Below are positions 22,571 through 33,387 of a stretch of 64,000 bases of DNA, piece by piece. The notes under the pieces were generated by a model. That model saw nothing but the letters and a program-made list of their open reading frames with translations. It had not been told where the DNA came from and ran no database searches. Positions within the stretch are counted from its first letter, which is position 1. The number at the start of each line of letters is the position of its first letter. A program made the position numbers and the translations under genes. The stretch comes from Actinospica robiniae DSM 44927 (GTDB taxonomy: Bacteria; Actinomycetota; Actinomycetes; Streptomycetales; Catenulisporaceae), in the NCBI RefSeq assembly GCF_000504285.1, contig NZ_KI632511.1, forward strand, positions 6,988,154 to 7,052,153, written 5' to 3'.

Positions 22571-24019
22571 ATGACTCGCCGTTACCATCAAAAGCTTTTC
22601 AGTCCACCGCTGACCGCGGCCCTGGCCGCGTTGGCGATCGCCACGCTGTCCGGCACGCCCGCGTTCGCGGCCACCGACCATCTGCCGCACCTGCAACCCG
22701 TGGCGATCGGCAACCCCGTCTCCGGCAACGACGGGTTCACCGCGTTCGTCCACCACGACGCCTATGTCGCGTCCAACGAGAACGAGGGCACGATGGCCCT
22801 CGGTGGAAACCTCGTGCTGCGCGGCACGGGTGGCAACTACAACGTCGCCGCACACGAGCCGCCCACCGACGAGGCGTTCGTCGTCCCTGGCGACGACCGG
22901 CCGACCGGCCTGCTGATCGGCGGCGCAGTCAACTGGGCCGACAGCACCAGCCAGGGCATCGTGCAGGTGCAGAGCAACACCTATGTGAAGCTCGGCGACC
23001 AGACCGGCACCGACATCCTCGGCACCGGCGGCCCGACGCAGCTCGTACCGACCGGCGGCGAGCGCAACTCGACGCCGCGGGTCGAACTCACCACCGACCA
23101 GCCTGTCGATTCGATCGTCCAATCAGGGCTCATCGACTTCGATGCGGTATTCGACCTCTACAAGGCGCGCTCGCAGGCCATGGCGGACTGCCCGGACACG
23201 GTCATCCCGACCGAGGCGAACGACACCACCCCGCTCCCGCAGCCGTGGCCCGCCGGCACCCAGGCGTACCTCACCCTCGACACCTCGCACACGAACGTGT
23301 GGACCGTGACGAAGCAGCAGCTCTCGCTGCTGTCGAACATCACCCTGCGGAACCTGCCGACCGAGAACGGCCCGCTGGTGATCAACGTGCTCGACGACAG
23401 CGGCCACTTCGACTGGAAGGTCACCACGCTGGCCGGCTTCAGCGGCGACGCCGCGCCCTACGTGCTGTGGAACTTCCCGCAGACCACGAACCTCACGCTG
23501 TCCGGCTCGGCCAGCATCGACGGCACCGTCTACGCGCCCAGCGCCCGCCTCGTCGACCAGAACGACGGGAACATCCAGGGCAACGTGATCGTGGACACGC
23601 TCGTGCACGGCGACGCGACCCACAACGGCGGCGAGATCCACGACTTCCCGTTCAAGGGCATCGTCGACTGCGAACTCACGCCGACCGAGTCGCCCACCAC
23701 TGAGACCCCGACCATGACTCCGACCGAGACTCCCACCGAGACCCCGACCGAGACGCCCACCACGCCGCCGGCTCCGACCTGCACGGCCACCCCTGAGCCG
23801 ACGAAGACCTGGCCGACCGAGACCGCGGAGCCGACCCACTCGGGCAAGCCCGGCGAATGGCAGAACCGTCCCTGGCACCACCGCCGGCCGTGCGGCAAAC
23901 TGCCGCCGACCGGAGCGTCCGTCAGCCCCGGCGCGTTCTACCCGGCGCTGGGATTGGTCGCCGGGGGAGTGGTGATCCTCGGCGCGGCCCAGTACCGGCG
24001 CAGGGCCCGTAGGCACTGA
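22571..24019 (+). CDS. Choice-of-anchor A surface protein with LPPTG sorting signal
   Basis: 482 residues. The signal peptide (1-33) ends at AFA-ATDHL. The mature domain (about 35-375) is the choice-of-anchor A / collagen-binding-like beta domain: AIGNPVSGNDGFTAFVHHDA, NENEGTMALGGNLVLRG, FDAVFDLYKARSQAM and GSASIDGTVYAPSARLVD are typical. A wall-spanning linker of Thr-Glu-Pro repeats (TETPT units) follows. The end is a sortase signal: LPPTG at 444-448, a hydrophobic helix and RRRARRH. The product should be linked to peptidoglycan by a sortase; none is encoded in the window. It probably acts in adhesion. A second LPPTG protein is encoded convergently 87 bases away. Confidence 0.88.
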   Translation: MTRRYHQKLFSPPLTAALAALAIATLSGTPAFAATDHLPHLQPVAIGNPVSGNDGFTAFVHHDAYVASNENEGTMALGGNLVLRGTGGNYNVAAHEPPTDEAFVVPGDDRPTGLLIGGAVNWADSTSQGIVQVQSNTYVKLGDQTGTDILGTGGPTQLVPTGGERNSTPRVELTTDQPVDSIVQSGLIDFDAVFDLYKARSQAMADCPDTVIPTEANDTTPLPQPWPAGTQAYLTLDTSHTNVWTVTKQQLSLLSNITLRNLPTENGPLVINVLDDSGHFDWKVTTLAGFSGDAAPYVLWNFPQTTNLTLSGSASIDGTVYAPSARLVDQNDGNIQGNVIVDTLVHGDATHNGGEIHDFPFKGIVDCELTPTESPTTETPTMTPTETPTETPTETPTTPPAPTCTATPEPTKTWPTETAEPTHSGKPGEWQNRPWHHRRPCGKLPPTGASVSPGAFYPALGLVAGGVVILGAAQYRRRARRH

Positions 24020-24053
24020 TCCGTCCTGACGCGCATGTAATACCTACCTTCGA

Positions 24054-24081
24054 CGGCCGGGGCAGGATCCTGCCCCGGCCG
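24054..24081. terminator. Perfect palindrome terminator between the two LPPTG genes
   Basis: A 28-bp perfect palindrome (14-bp half: CGGCCGGGGCAGGA), with no unpaired loop except that forced by folding. It can end both convergent genes. Confidence 0.82.
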
Positions 24082-24105
24082 TTCGCGTGCCATGCGCACT
24101 ACCCA

Positions 24106-24495
24106 CTACCTCAGATCGCGACGCTTACGCCGAATGAGCAGCAGCGTCGTGCCGACGGCGAGCAGCACTCCGCCCGCCTGCATCACGTACTCGACGCGCA
24201 CACCGGTGGGCGGCAGCGTCAGCATCGCGACCAGCTGGGCGTCCGCGTCCGCGTCTGCATCGGTGACAGGGTGTCGGGCGGCGCAGACCGTGCCGCTGCC
24301 GGGAAGGTCGCGTGCGGCGAAAGTGCTCTCCGAGCACGTGATCCCGCTGATGTGGTCCACCACGGACGTGCCTGAGCCGGACGCGGCGGCCAAGGCGGCA
24401 GACGGCGAGAGCACGAGCGCCGCCGACAACGCGCAAGCTCCGGCAAGCGAATACGTCGCCGCTGGTCCGTGCAAGAATGATGTCGATCTCAACAT
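24106..24495 (-). CDS. Small secreted LPPTG-anchored protein
   Basis: 129 residues from the ATG at 24495; the frame also extends to 24639 but the shorter form starts just before the signal peptide (SLAGACALSAALVLSPSAALA). The mature part is only about 55 residues, with two Cys (GITCSES and GTVCAARH), likely paired, and an Asp-Ala repeat (DADADADAQ). A sorting signal follows: LPPTG at 94-98, a helix, and RRKRRDLR. It could be a small surface ligand or a partner of the larger LPPTG protein convergent to it. The ribosome site is weak, so the exact start is unsure. Confidence 0.72.
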   Translation of the reverse strand: MLRSTSFLHGPAATYSLAGACALSAALVLSPSAALAAASGSGTSVVDHISGITCSESTFAARDLPGSGTVCAARHPVTDADADADAQLVAMLTLPPTGVRVEYVMQAGGVLLAVGTTLLLIRRKRRDLR

Positions 24496-24631
24496 ACGCG
24501 TGAGGCTAGGTCGCCGCTTCCGCGTGTCGCCGCCAGTGAACTCTTTCGTGGCGTGTCGGCAGCGGGCGGGAGCCCGCCATCGGGCACTTATCCACTTGTC
24601 CGGGTGCATACCCAGTGATCGGATATCAGCC

Positions 24632-25444
24632 ATGGCCATGGCAGCCGTCCGCGAATCCTCGACACGCTACCGAGCCGCCGACGGCACCGAACTCCCGTTG
24701 CTGCTCTTCGAACCGGCCGAAGGCGCGCACGTCAGCGCGGGAGTCGTCCTGTTCCACGGAGGCGCCCTGCACAAGGGCTCGCCCGACTCGTTGGCAGCAC
24801 ACTGCCGAGAACTCGCATCGCGCGGAATCTTCGCCGCGTCCGCCGGCTACCGGCTCCTCGGCCAAGGCGCGGCAAGCATCGACGACTGCGTCGCCGACGT
24901 TCGTCGCGCGACCGCAGAGTTCCAGCGGCTAGCCGCCCTGCGGGGCATCGACCCCAACCGCCTCGCCGCCGGAGGCAGCTCGGCCGGAGCCCACCTCGCA
25001 CTCGTTGCAGCCATGGTCGCCGACACGTCGGCCGCCTCCATCCCCGCCGTTGCGACCCTCGTGGCCCTCAACCCGGCCGGCCTGGACCTGCGCTCCCTCG
25101 ACGCATCCGTCCACGCCCGCCTCGAGCGCCAGATCGGCATCGCCACCGGCCGACTCGCCGAGTACTCGATGATCGAGCACGTGCGCCTGGGCACCCCGCC
25201 GCTCCTGATCCAGCACGGCACCGCCGACGAAGTCGAGTCAATCGAGACCGTCCGCCGCTTCCGCGACGCACTGGTCCGCGCCGGAAACGTCTGCAAGCTC
25301 CTCGAATACCCGGACGCCAAGCACGCCTTCCACTACCCGGAGAGCGGCGCCCACTTCCCCACCGTCATCGAAGCCACCGCGAACTTCGTGCTCACGGCAG
25401 GCAAACTTCTACCGCGTGTAAAAACTGGAGGGGCGACGAGGTAG
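24632..25444 (+). CDS. Alpha/beta hydrolase (fold-3 / esterase-like)
   Basis: 270 residues from ATG 24632 (or 24638). Motifs are in esterase/lipase order: FHGGALHKGSP (oxyanion HGG) near residue 45, GSSAGAHLA (nucleophile elbow) near 117, QHGTADEVES (Asp) near 200 and KHAFHYPES (His) near 238. Substrate unknown; the small size and HGG motif fit carboxylesterases or dienelactone-like hydrolases. No signal peptide, so cytosolic. The start region has only GGAT as a weak ribosome site. Followed by a small membrane gene 10 bases later. Confidence 0.88.
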   Translation: MAMAAVRESSTRYRAADGTELPLLLFEPAEGAHVSAGVVLFHGGALHKGSPDSLAAHCRELASRGIFAASAGYRLLGQGAASIDDCVADVRRATAEFQRLAALRGIDPNRLAAGGSSAGAHLALVAAMVADTSAASIPAVATLVALNPAGLDLRSLDASVHARLERQIGIATGRLAEYSMIEHVRLGTPPLLIQHGTADEVESIETVRRFRDALVRAGNVCKLLEYPDAKHAFHYPESGAHFPTVIEATANFVLTAGKLLPRVKTGGATR

Positions 25445-25454
25445 CCTGTCTGTC

Positions 25455-25742
25455 ATGCGCTTGTCTCGCCGTGCCTCGTGGCTGCTGATCGCCTTCGCCG
25501 TCTGGTCGTGGATCATCTGGGTCACTCTGATCAAGAACATCAACAACGACCCGCGGGCGTGGAACGGCAACCACCCCACCGGCTTCCTGATGGTGCACGT
25601 CGTGCTGGCGATCATCTCGCTGGTCATGGGCACGGCGATCGGCTGGCTGGGCTGGAAGGGCCTGCGCGCGCTCAAGGCTCAGGACGGCAACGCGGTCGCG
25701 ACGCCGCAGCAGGCCGGCGAGCCCGACCGCGAGAAGGTCTGA
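25455..25742 (+). CDS. SCO4848-type small membrane protein
   Basis: 95 residues with two helices: RASWLLIAFAVWSWIIWVTLIKNI (about 6-29) and VHVVLAIISLVMGTAIGWLGW. The conserved FAVWSWIIWVT and GFLMVHVVLAI resemble the actinobacterial family named after S. coelicolor SCO4848, recalled from memory. The C-terminal tail is hydrophilic (QQAGEPDREKV). Function unknown. The inverted-repeat element begins 66 bases after the stop. Confidence 0.8.
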   Translation: MRLSRRASWLLIAFAVWSWIIWVTLIKNINNDPRAWNGNHPTGFLMVHVVLAIISLVMGTAIGWLGWKGLRALKAQDGNAVATPQQAGEPDREKV

Positions 25743-25807
25743 CTTCTCTGCCTCGACGAGGCGCCGCGGCGCGGGCCACGTGGGGGCTTGCCGGCGTGCG
25801 CTTCGCT

Positions 25808-25999
25808 TCGCCCTGGTTCGTGTGACCGCCCGCCCACCCGTTGCGTAGGTGGGTCGGCTGGGGTTTCAGGAAAAAGATCGCCTCCGGCGGGGGCCCTCGC
25901 TCGGAGAGTGCCGGAGGCTTACCGGCTGGGGTTCTGGGTGGTGGTGGGGTCGGGGCGGGTCTCTCTCCTCGCCCGGGCCCCGGAGGCAATCAGGAACCC
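25808..25999 (+). repeat. Left 192-bp inverted arm
   Basis: Matches the reverse complement of 26508-26699 at 191 of 192 positions. It contains an internal hairpin, GCCTCCGGC at 25880-25888 pairing with 25910-25918, and a homopurine/homopyrimidine-biased part (GGTGGTGGTGGGGTCGGGG). Confidence 0.95.
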
Positions 26000-26069
26000 G
26001 CCGGGAGGTCAAGCGGCGGTGGCTCCCGCCGTGCTGGTTTCTGCATCGCGCCGCTTGACCTCCCGGCGG
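25998..26069. repeat. 21-bp stem hairpin inserted in the left half
   Basis: 25998-26018 pairs perfectly with 26049-26069 (core CCGGGAGGTCAAGCGG), loop of 30 bases. This lies within a block of about 110 bases (26000-26108) that separates the two repeat modules in the left half but is missing from the right half. Confidence 0.85.
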
Positions 26070-26108
26070 CTTCCCGATCGGGCTTCGCCTGCCCGACCGA
26101 GGAGAGAG

Positions 26109-26154
26109 CCCCGCCCCTGGCGAGATCCCTGCGGGAGGTCGGTGGCCCGGTCCG
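26109..26154 (+). repeat. Inner 46-bp inverted arm, left copy
   Basis: Perfect reverse complement of 26465-26510. In the right half this module directly adjoins the 192-bp arm and shares three bases with it. Confidence 0.9.
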
Positions 26155-26246
26155 CTCCTGCCCGAACCCGATGCAGAATTCTTCAGCACATTCTCGCACC
26201 GGGTTGGGAGCCCTGTCGGATCGTGATGCCCGTTCGCTTCGCGGGG

Positions 26247-26287
26247 AAATCCTGCAGGCGGGGCTCCGCACATGTGATGCAGGATTT
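26247..26287 (+). terminator. Terminator-like hairpin with U tract
   Basis: AAATCCTGCA pairs with TGCAGGATTT over a 21-base loop that itself folds (GCGG/CCGC). On the plus strand it is followed by further T residues (five in a row), a classical intrinsic terminator layout that is rare in this GC-rich window. Confidence 0.5.
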
Positions 26288-26383
26288 TTCATAACCACTC
26301 CCATAAGGCTCCCGACACATCTCCATTCTACAGCGCGGCTCCGACAAAAGGAGTCTACGGGAACTCACGGGGATTATCGTGCG

Positions 26384-26412
26384 TTGAAATAGGTGGCAGA
26401 TGAGAGTTGAAT
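26384..26412 (+). promoter_or_regulatory. Candidate housekeeping promoter inside the element
   Basis: TTGAAA (26384-26389) and TTGAAT (26407-26412) with a 17-base spacer form a sigma-70-like promoter reading right. Transcription would start near 26420 at a GCGATTCG/CGAATCGC hairpin (26420-26427 with 26454-26461) and run into the right arm. Only a sequence match. Confidence 0.35.
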
Positions 26413-26464
26413 AGATCGCGCGATTCGCGCTAATGCAGAATACTGTATCGACTCGAATCGCTAC

Positions 26465-26510
26465 CGGACCGGGCCACCGACCTCCCGCAGGGATCTCGCC
26501 AGGGGCGGGG
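26465..26510 (-). repeat. Inner 46-bp inverted arm, right copy
   Basis: Reverse complement of 26109-26154 without mismatch; its last three bases overlap the start of the right 192-bp arm. Confidence 0.9.
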
Positions 26511-26699
26511 TTCCTGATTGCCTCCGGGGCCCGGGCGAGGAGAGAGACCCGCCCCGACCCCACCACCACCCAGAACCCCAGCCGGTAAGCCTCCGGCACT
26601 CTCCGAGCGAGGGCCCCCGCCGGAGGCGATCTTTTTCCTGAAACCCCAGCCGACCCACCTACGCAACGGGTGCGCGGGCGGTCACACGAACCAGGGCGA
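26508..26699 (-). repeat. Right 192-bp inverted arm
   Basis: Reverse complement of the left arm with one mismatch at 26673. It ends 31 bases before the stop of the minus-strand orphan gene. Confidence 0.95.
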
Positions 26700-26730
26700 C
26701 GCCCGGTACGCCTGAGTTCTGAGCTGTTCG

Positions 26731-27180
26731 TTATACATGGTCATCGGCGACCACCCACCAGCCGGGCTGATTCTCGCCTTGGGGCGGCTCGATGTCGTGT
26801 GCGGCGAGGTAGCAGTCCAACGTCGTCTTCCACTCGGGGTCGGTATCGCGCAACTTCGACAGTTCGATGGGGTTCCCGCGGCCGAAGTGGTCCGCCCACC
26901 AGGTTGGAGCGGCGGCGGCGCGCAGGTGCGGGCACACCACGTCGCCGTTATCGCTGCCGTGGTCTCCCATCAATGCGCCGATCGCGATCTCGGCCGCCAG
27001 TGTCTCTCTCCGCCCGTCATCGGACCGGAGTGAGTGAAGAGGCTTGCCGCACGCGGCGGCTACCAGCTGCTCAATCTGGTCGTCTTGCCACGTGAGTAAG
27101 GCGTAGAAGTCGTCCAGGGTGAACCCGAATTCTTCGGGCGAACTCCAGGAGTATTCGTAGAAGATCTCTGCTGTACCCAT
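26731..27180 (-). CDS. Orphan acidic cytosolic protein with a TTA codon
   Basis: 149 residues. The ATG at 27180 has a strong GGAGGGG ribosome site 6 bases upstream. The protein is acidic, Trp-rich (EWKTTLDC, TWWADHF, GWWVVADD) and lacks signal or membrane segments. Two Cys, no known motif recognised. Leu28 is encoded by TTA (27097-27099), the codon read by bldA tRNA in Streptomyces and often used in late or horizontally acquired genes. It adjoins the inverted-repeat element. Size and composition recall immunity-type proteins, but no toxin lies next to it, so that is only a thought. A longer frame upstream to 27678 lacks a supporting start. Confidence 0.75.
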   Translation of the reverse strand: MGTAEIFYEYSWSSPEEFGFTLDDFYALLTWQDDQIEQLVAAACGKPLHSLRSDDGRRETLAAEIAIGALMGDHGSDNGDVVCPHLRAAAAPTWWADHFGRGNPIELSKLRDTDPEWKTTLDCYLAAHDIEPPQGENQPGWWVVADDHV

Positions 27181-27426
27181 CTGATCCCCTCCCCTGGTCG
27201 GACATCGAGCCGCGGCCATCGCCGAGGTGACTCCAGGATGACATCGACCACTGACAGCTCTGGGGCCACCGTGCCCGCTGACGGCTGATCTCCCAGCCCA
27301 TGCTCCGAAGAGAACTCCGCCCGCGCCCGTCCTTCGGAACCGTTGACCGCTGACCGCCTCGGTGCCACCATCTGCTTCACCGTGGATGCTCCAAGCAGGG
27401 GCGGGCCGCGCTTGGGGAGGGGCGGG

Positions 27427-27894
27427 ATGGTCGGCGACGCTTACGACAGCGAGCCTTGGGAGGTGCCCGATCTCGGCTTGCCGCTGCCCGTCGTCGCGGC
27501 GAGGCCGGTGCCGGCGCATGCCGTTCCGCTGTGGCCGCTGGGGGTGCGGCTGATGGTGCGGGTGGTGGCGCTTTCTTGGCCGTTCTTCTGGGCGCTGCTG
27601 CGCTATATGCAGCAACCTGCCTACCCGCCTGCCGGCTGCGTGTCCGACTGTGTGGACCCCAAGACCGCCTACGCGCACGGGATCTTCCCGTGGCTCTTCG
27701 CTTACTCGGTCGTGTCGCTGCTGGGCGTGAACTCCGTCATCTTCCTGCTTCGCCAGCGGCGCGGGGGGACGGCTGCGGCGGACGACCTGCCCGTGCCGTT
27801 CATCGCCAAGTTCGCGACCTTCGTGGTGCTGTGCGGGGTCGCCTTCGCCATCGGCATACTGCGGGGCATGTCGATCTGGATCTACGGACGCTGA
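27427..27894 (+). CDS. Small membrane protein of unknown function
   Basis: 155 residues. The ATG at 27427 has GGGGAGGGG just upstream. Three predicted helices: about 40-60 (VRVVALSWPFFWALLRY), 88-110 (IFPWLFAYSVVSLLGVNSVI) and 128-150 (FIAKFATFVVLCGVAFAIGI). The loop after the first helix has two close Cys (AGCVSDCVD), which could pair outside the membrane. No family recognised. A strong hairpin separates it from the convergent sdh operon. Confidence 0.7.
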   Translation: MVGDAYDSEPWEVPDLGLPLPVVAARPVPAHAVPLWPLGVRLMVRVVALSWPFFWALLRYMQQPAYPPAGCVSDCVDPKTAYAHGIFPWLFAYSVVSLLGVNSVIFLLRQRRGGTAAADDLPVPFIAKFATFVVLCGVAFAIGILRGMSIWIYGR

Positions 27895-27914
27895 CGTAGC
27901 GCGAGCGCGGAACC

Positions 27915-27958
27915 GACGCAGCGGGGCGCGGAGAGTGCTCTCCGCGCCCCGCTGCGTC
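27915..27958. terminator. Hairpin terminator at the end of the sdh operon
   Basis: 21-bp perfect stem (GACGCAGCGGGGCGCGGAGAG begins it, less one base) with a 2-base loop, between convergent genes and 26 bases from the sdhB stop. Confidence 0.88.
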
Positions 27959-27983
27959 AGTCGATTCCAGCGTCAGCCCGGCC

Positions 27984-28715
27984 TCAGAACCGCCGGGTGA
28001 TCAGCGCGCGCTTGACCTCGGCGATCGCCTGGGTGATCTGGATGCCGCGCGGGCACGCCTCGGTGCAGTTGAACGTGGTGCGGCAGCGCCAGACGCCCTC
28101 GCGCTCGTTGAGGATCTCGAGGCGCTCCTCGGCCGCGTCGTCGCGCGAGTCGAAGATGAAGCGGTGCGCGTTGACGATCGCGGCGGGGCCGAAGTACTGG
28201 CCGTCCGTCCAGAACACCGGGCACGAGGTGGTGCACGCGGCGCACAGGATGCACTTGGTCGTGTCGTCGAAGCGGTCGCGGTCCTTCTGCGACTGCAGGC
28301 GCTCCTTCGTCGGCTCGTTGCCGTGCGCGATGAGGAACGGCTTGACGTCGCGGTAGGCCTGCAGGAACGGGTCCATGTCCACGACCAGGTCCTTGATCAC
28401 CGGCAGGCCCTGGATCGGCTCGACCGTGATCGGCTTGTCCGGGTTCAGGTCCTTGACCAGGCTCTTGCACGCGAGCCGGTTGCGGCCGTTGATCCGCATC
28501 GCGTCCGAGCCGCACACGCCGTGGGCGCAGGAGCGGCGGAAGGTCAGGGTGCCGTCCCGGTCCCACTTGATCTCGTGCAGCGCGTCCAGGATGCGCCAGG
28601 TCGGCAGCGCCTCGACCTGCCACTCGTCCCAGCGGTGCTCCTCGGTATCCGGGTCGTACCGCTTCACCCGGACGGTGATGGTCATCGCCTGAGGGTCGGA
28701 GGTTGCGGCCGGCAT
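27984..28715 (-). CDS. sdhB: Succinate dehydrogenase iron-sulfur subunit
   Basis: 243 residues. Carries electrons from FAD to quinone. The 2Fe-2S site is C63 and C68 with Asp71 in the third place (CAHGVCGSDAM) and C83; the Asp substitution is normal for SdhB. The 4Fe-4S motif CILCAACTTSCP and the 3Fe-4S motif CRTTFNCTEACP follow. The start lies one base past the sdhA stop, so the two are coupled. Last gene of the sdhCDAB operon. Confidence 0.98.
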   Translation of the reverse strand: MPAATSDPQAMTITVRVKRYDPDTEEHRWDEWQVEALPTWRILDALHEIKWDRDGTLTFRRSCAHGVCGSDAMRINGRNRLACKSLVKDLNPDKPITVEPIQGLPVIKDLVVDMDPFLQAYRDVKPFLIAHGNEPTKERLQSQKDRDRFDDTTKCILCAACTTSCPVFWTDGQYFGPAAIVNAHRFIFDSRDDAAEERLEILNEREGVWRCRTTFNCTEACPRGIQITQAIAEVKRALITRRF

Positions 28716-28716
28716 G

Positions 28717-30588
<1,872 letters not shown>

Positions 30589-30601
30589 GGTGGAGCGCGC
30601 C

Positions 30602-31042
30602 TCAGGCCTTGATGTCGGGGGTGAAGGTGAAGATGACGAGGCTGCCGAGGAACACCATCCAGATCGCCGCGGTGTAGAGCACCGTCTTGAGGGCGACCCG
30701 GGAGCCGTCGCGCTCCGCGTAGTCGTTGATCACGGTGCGCAGGCCGTTGGTGCCGTGCAGGGTGGCCAGCCACAGCGTGACCAGGTCCCAGACCTGCCAG
30801 AACGGGGAGGCCCAGCGGCCGGCCACGAAGGCGAAGTTGATCTTCTCCACGCCGCCGTCGAGCACGAGCATGATGAACAGGTGGCCGAGGACGAGGAAGG
30901 TCAGCAGCAGGCCGGAGAACCGCATGAACAGCCAGCTGTAGAGCTCGAAGTTGGTCCGGCCGGAGCGCGGGCTGCGGCGGGTGCGCAGCTTGGAGCCGGC
31001 GCCCGGGGTGCGCGGAGCCTCGATCGCGGGGGTCGTCGTCAT
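30602..31042 (-). CDS. sdhD: Succinate dehydrogenase membrane anchor subunit D
   Basis: 146 residues from the ATG at 31042 (GAGAGGGA upstream); the frame continues upstream through sdhC but without meaning. Three helices with conserved [21 protein letters not shown] (two parts), [20 protein letters not shown] and [11 protein letters not shown]. His residues in LGHLF and LHGTNGLR fit heme and quinone sites. Basic disordered N-terminus of about 30 residues. Confidence 0.93.
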   Translation of the reverse strand: MTTTPAIEAPRTPGAGSKLRTRRSPRSGRTNFELYSWLFMRFSGLLLTFLVLGHLFIMLVLDGGVEKINFAFVAGRWASPFWQVWDLVTLWLATLHGTNGLRTVINDYAERDGSRVALKTVLYTAAIWMVFLGSLVIFTFTPDIKA

Positions 31043-31056
31043 GATGGCAATCCCTC

Positions 31057-31479
31057 TCAGTACCCGAAGATCCGGTGCAGCGAGTGCGCCAGGATGGGAT
31101 AGAACATCCCGGCCATCAGCACCACCCAGACGCCCACGACCCACCACAGCAGCTTCTTCTGGTGCCGCGCGCCCTTGGCCCAGAAGTCGACCGCGATGAT
31201 CCGCAGGCCGTTGAACGCGTGGAAGACGATCGCCGCGGTCAGGCCGTACTCGAGGAAGTTGGTGATCGGGTTCTTGTAGGTGCCGATCACGCTGTTGTAG
31301 TCGCTCTGCGAGACCCGCAGCAGAGAGGCGTCGAGTACGTGCGCGAACAGGAAGAAGAAGATCAGGACGCCGGTGATGCGGTGCGCCACCCAACTCCACA
31401 TGCCCTCGCGGCCGCGGTAGAGCGTGCCCTTCTTACCGGACCGGGAACTCGCTCCCGCGCCAGACGTTGTAGTGGCCAT
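31057..31479 (-). CDS. sdhC: Succinate dehydrogenase cytochrome b556 subunit
   Basis: 140 residues. First gene of sdhCDAB. WSWVAHRITGVLIFFFLFAH is the SdhC signature; the His in FLFAHVLDAS is the likely heme ligand. HAFNGLRIIAVDF follows in helix two, and WWVVGVWVVLMAGMF is helix three. The ATG at 31479 has GGAG 4-5 bases upstream. The divergent acyl-CoA mutase gene starts 282 bases away, so the region 31480-31761 must hold both promoters. Confidence 0.94.
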   Translation of the reverse strand: MATTTSGAGASSRSGKKGTLYRGREGMWSWVAHRITGVLIFFFLFAHVLDASLLRVSQSDYNSVIGTYKNPITNFLEYGLTAAIVFHAFNGLRIIAVDFWAKGARHQKKLLWWVVGVWVVLMAGMFYPILAHSLHRIFGY

Positions 31480-31672
31480 GGGCTCCGCCCTGCCCCTTTC
31501 CTGATCGTCGCGTCCTCGTCGGCCGTCAGGTTAACCACCCCTCGGGGTGGTCCGATGACCATCGGGCGGGTTTTGTGAGCGATCTCGCATCGGACATCGC
31601 GGACAAATCTCCTCACTAGTGGATCTCATGGGCGTGTGATTCGCACGACAGTGAGTCCTGTCGAGTGAGCCG

Positions 31673-31690
31673 GGCTACCCGTCGGTAGCC
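31673..31690. promoter_or_regulatory. Dyad GGCTACC-CGTC-GGTAGCC upstream of the mutase gene
   Basis: A 7-bp perfect inverted repeat with a 4-base centre, 71 bases before the mutase start and about 195 bases from sdhC. The layout resembles TetR-family operators that control acyl-CoA metabolism genes in actinobacteria, but a TTTCT run follows, so a weak terminator or attenuator cannot be excluded. Confidence 0.4.
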
Positions 31691-31761
31691 TTTCTCGGTA
31701 CGCTCCGAAACCGGGAGGCGACCCGCGCCTACCCCGCACCACCGCCCGGATGGGATCTTCG

Positions 31762-33348
<1,587 letters not shown>

Positions 33349-33387
33349 CCTGCGCGTACTTCAGTCGGGAGGCTCGGTCGGGAGGCC

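Larger units (their letters stand above)
25808..26699. mobile_element. Non-coding element bounded by 192-bp inverted repeats
   Basis: Arms at 25808-25999 and 26508-26699 are reverse complements with a single mismatch (25834 against 26673). They flank a 508-bp centre of lower GC that contains a nested 46-bp inverted repeat and several hairpins. No transposase or other convincing ORF is present. No clear target-site duplication was seen beside the ends. It may be a MITE-like or REP-like mosaic dispersed element, or a structured RNA locus. It fills the 988-base gene-free gap between a small membrane gene and an orphan gene. Confidence 0.7.

Noticed and set aside
25990-26304. Minus-strand ORF of about 100 residues within the inverted-repeat element, with GGGAG before an ATG and a TAGAAT box upstream
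   Set aside because: Composition is typical of translated GC-rich repeats, it runs into the repeat arm and the stem of a hairpin, and no motif is seen. More likely non-coding.
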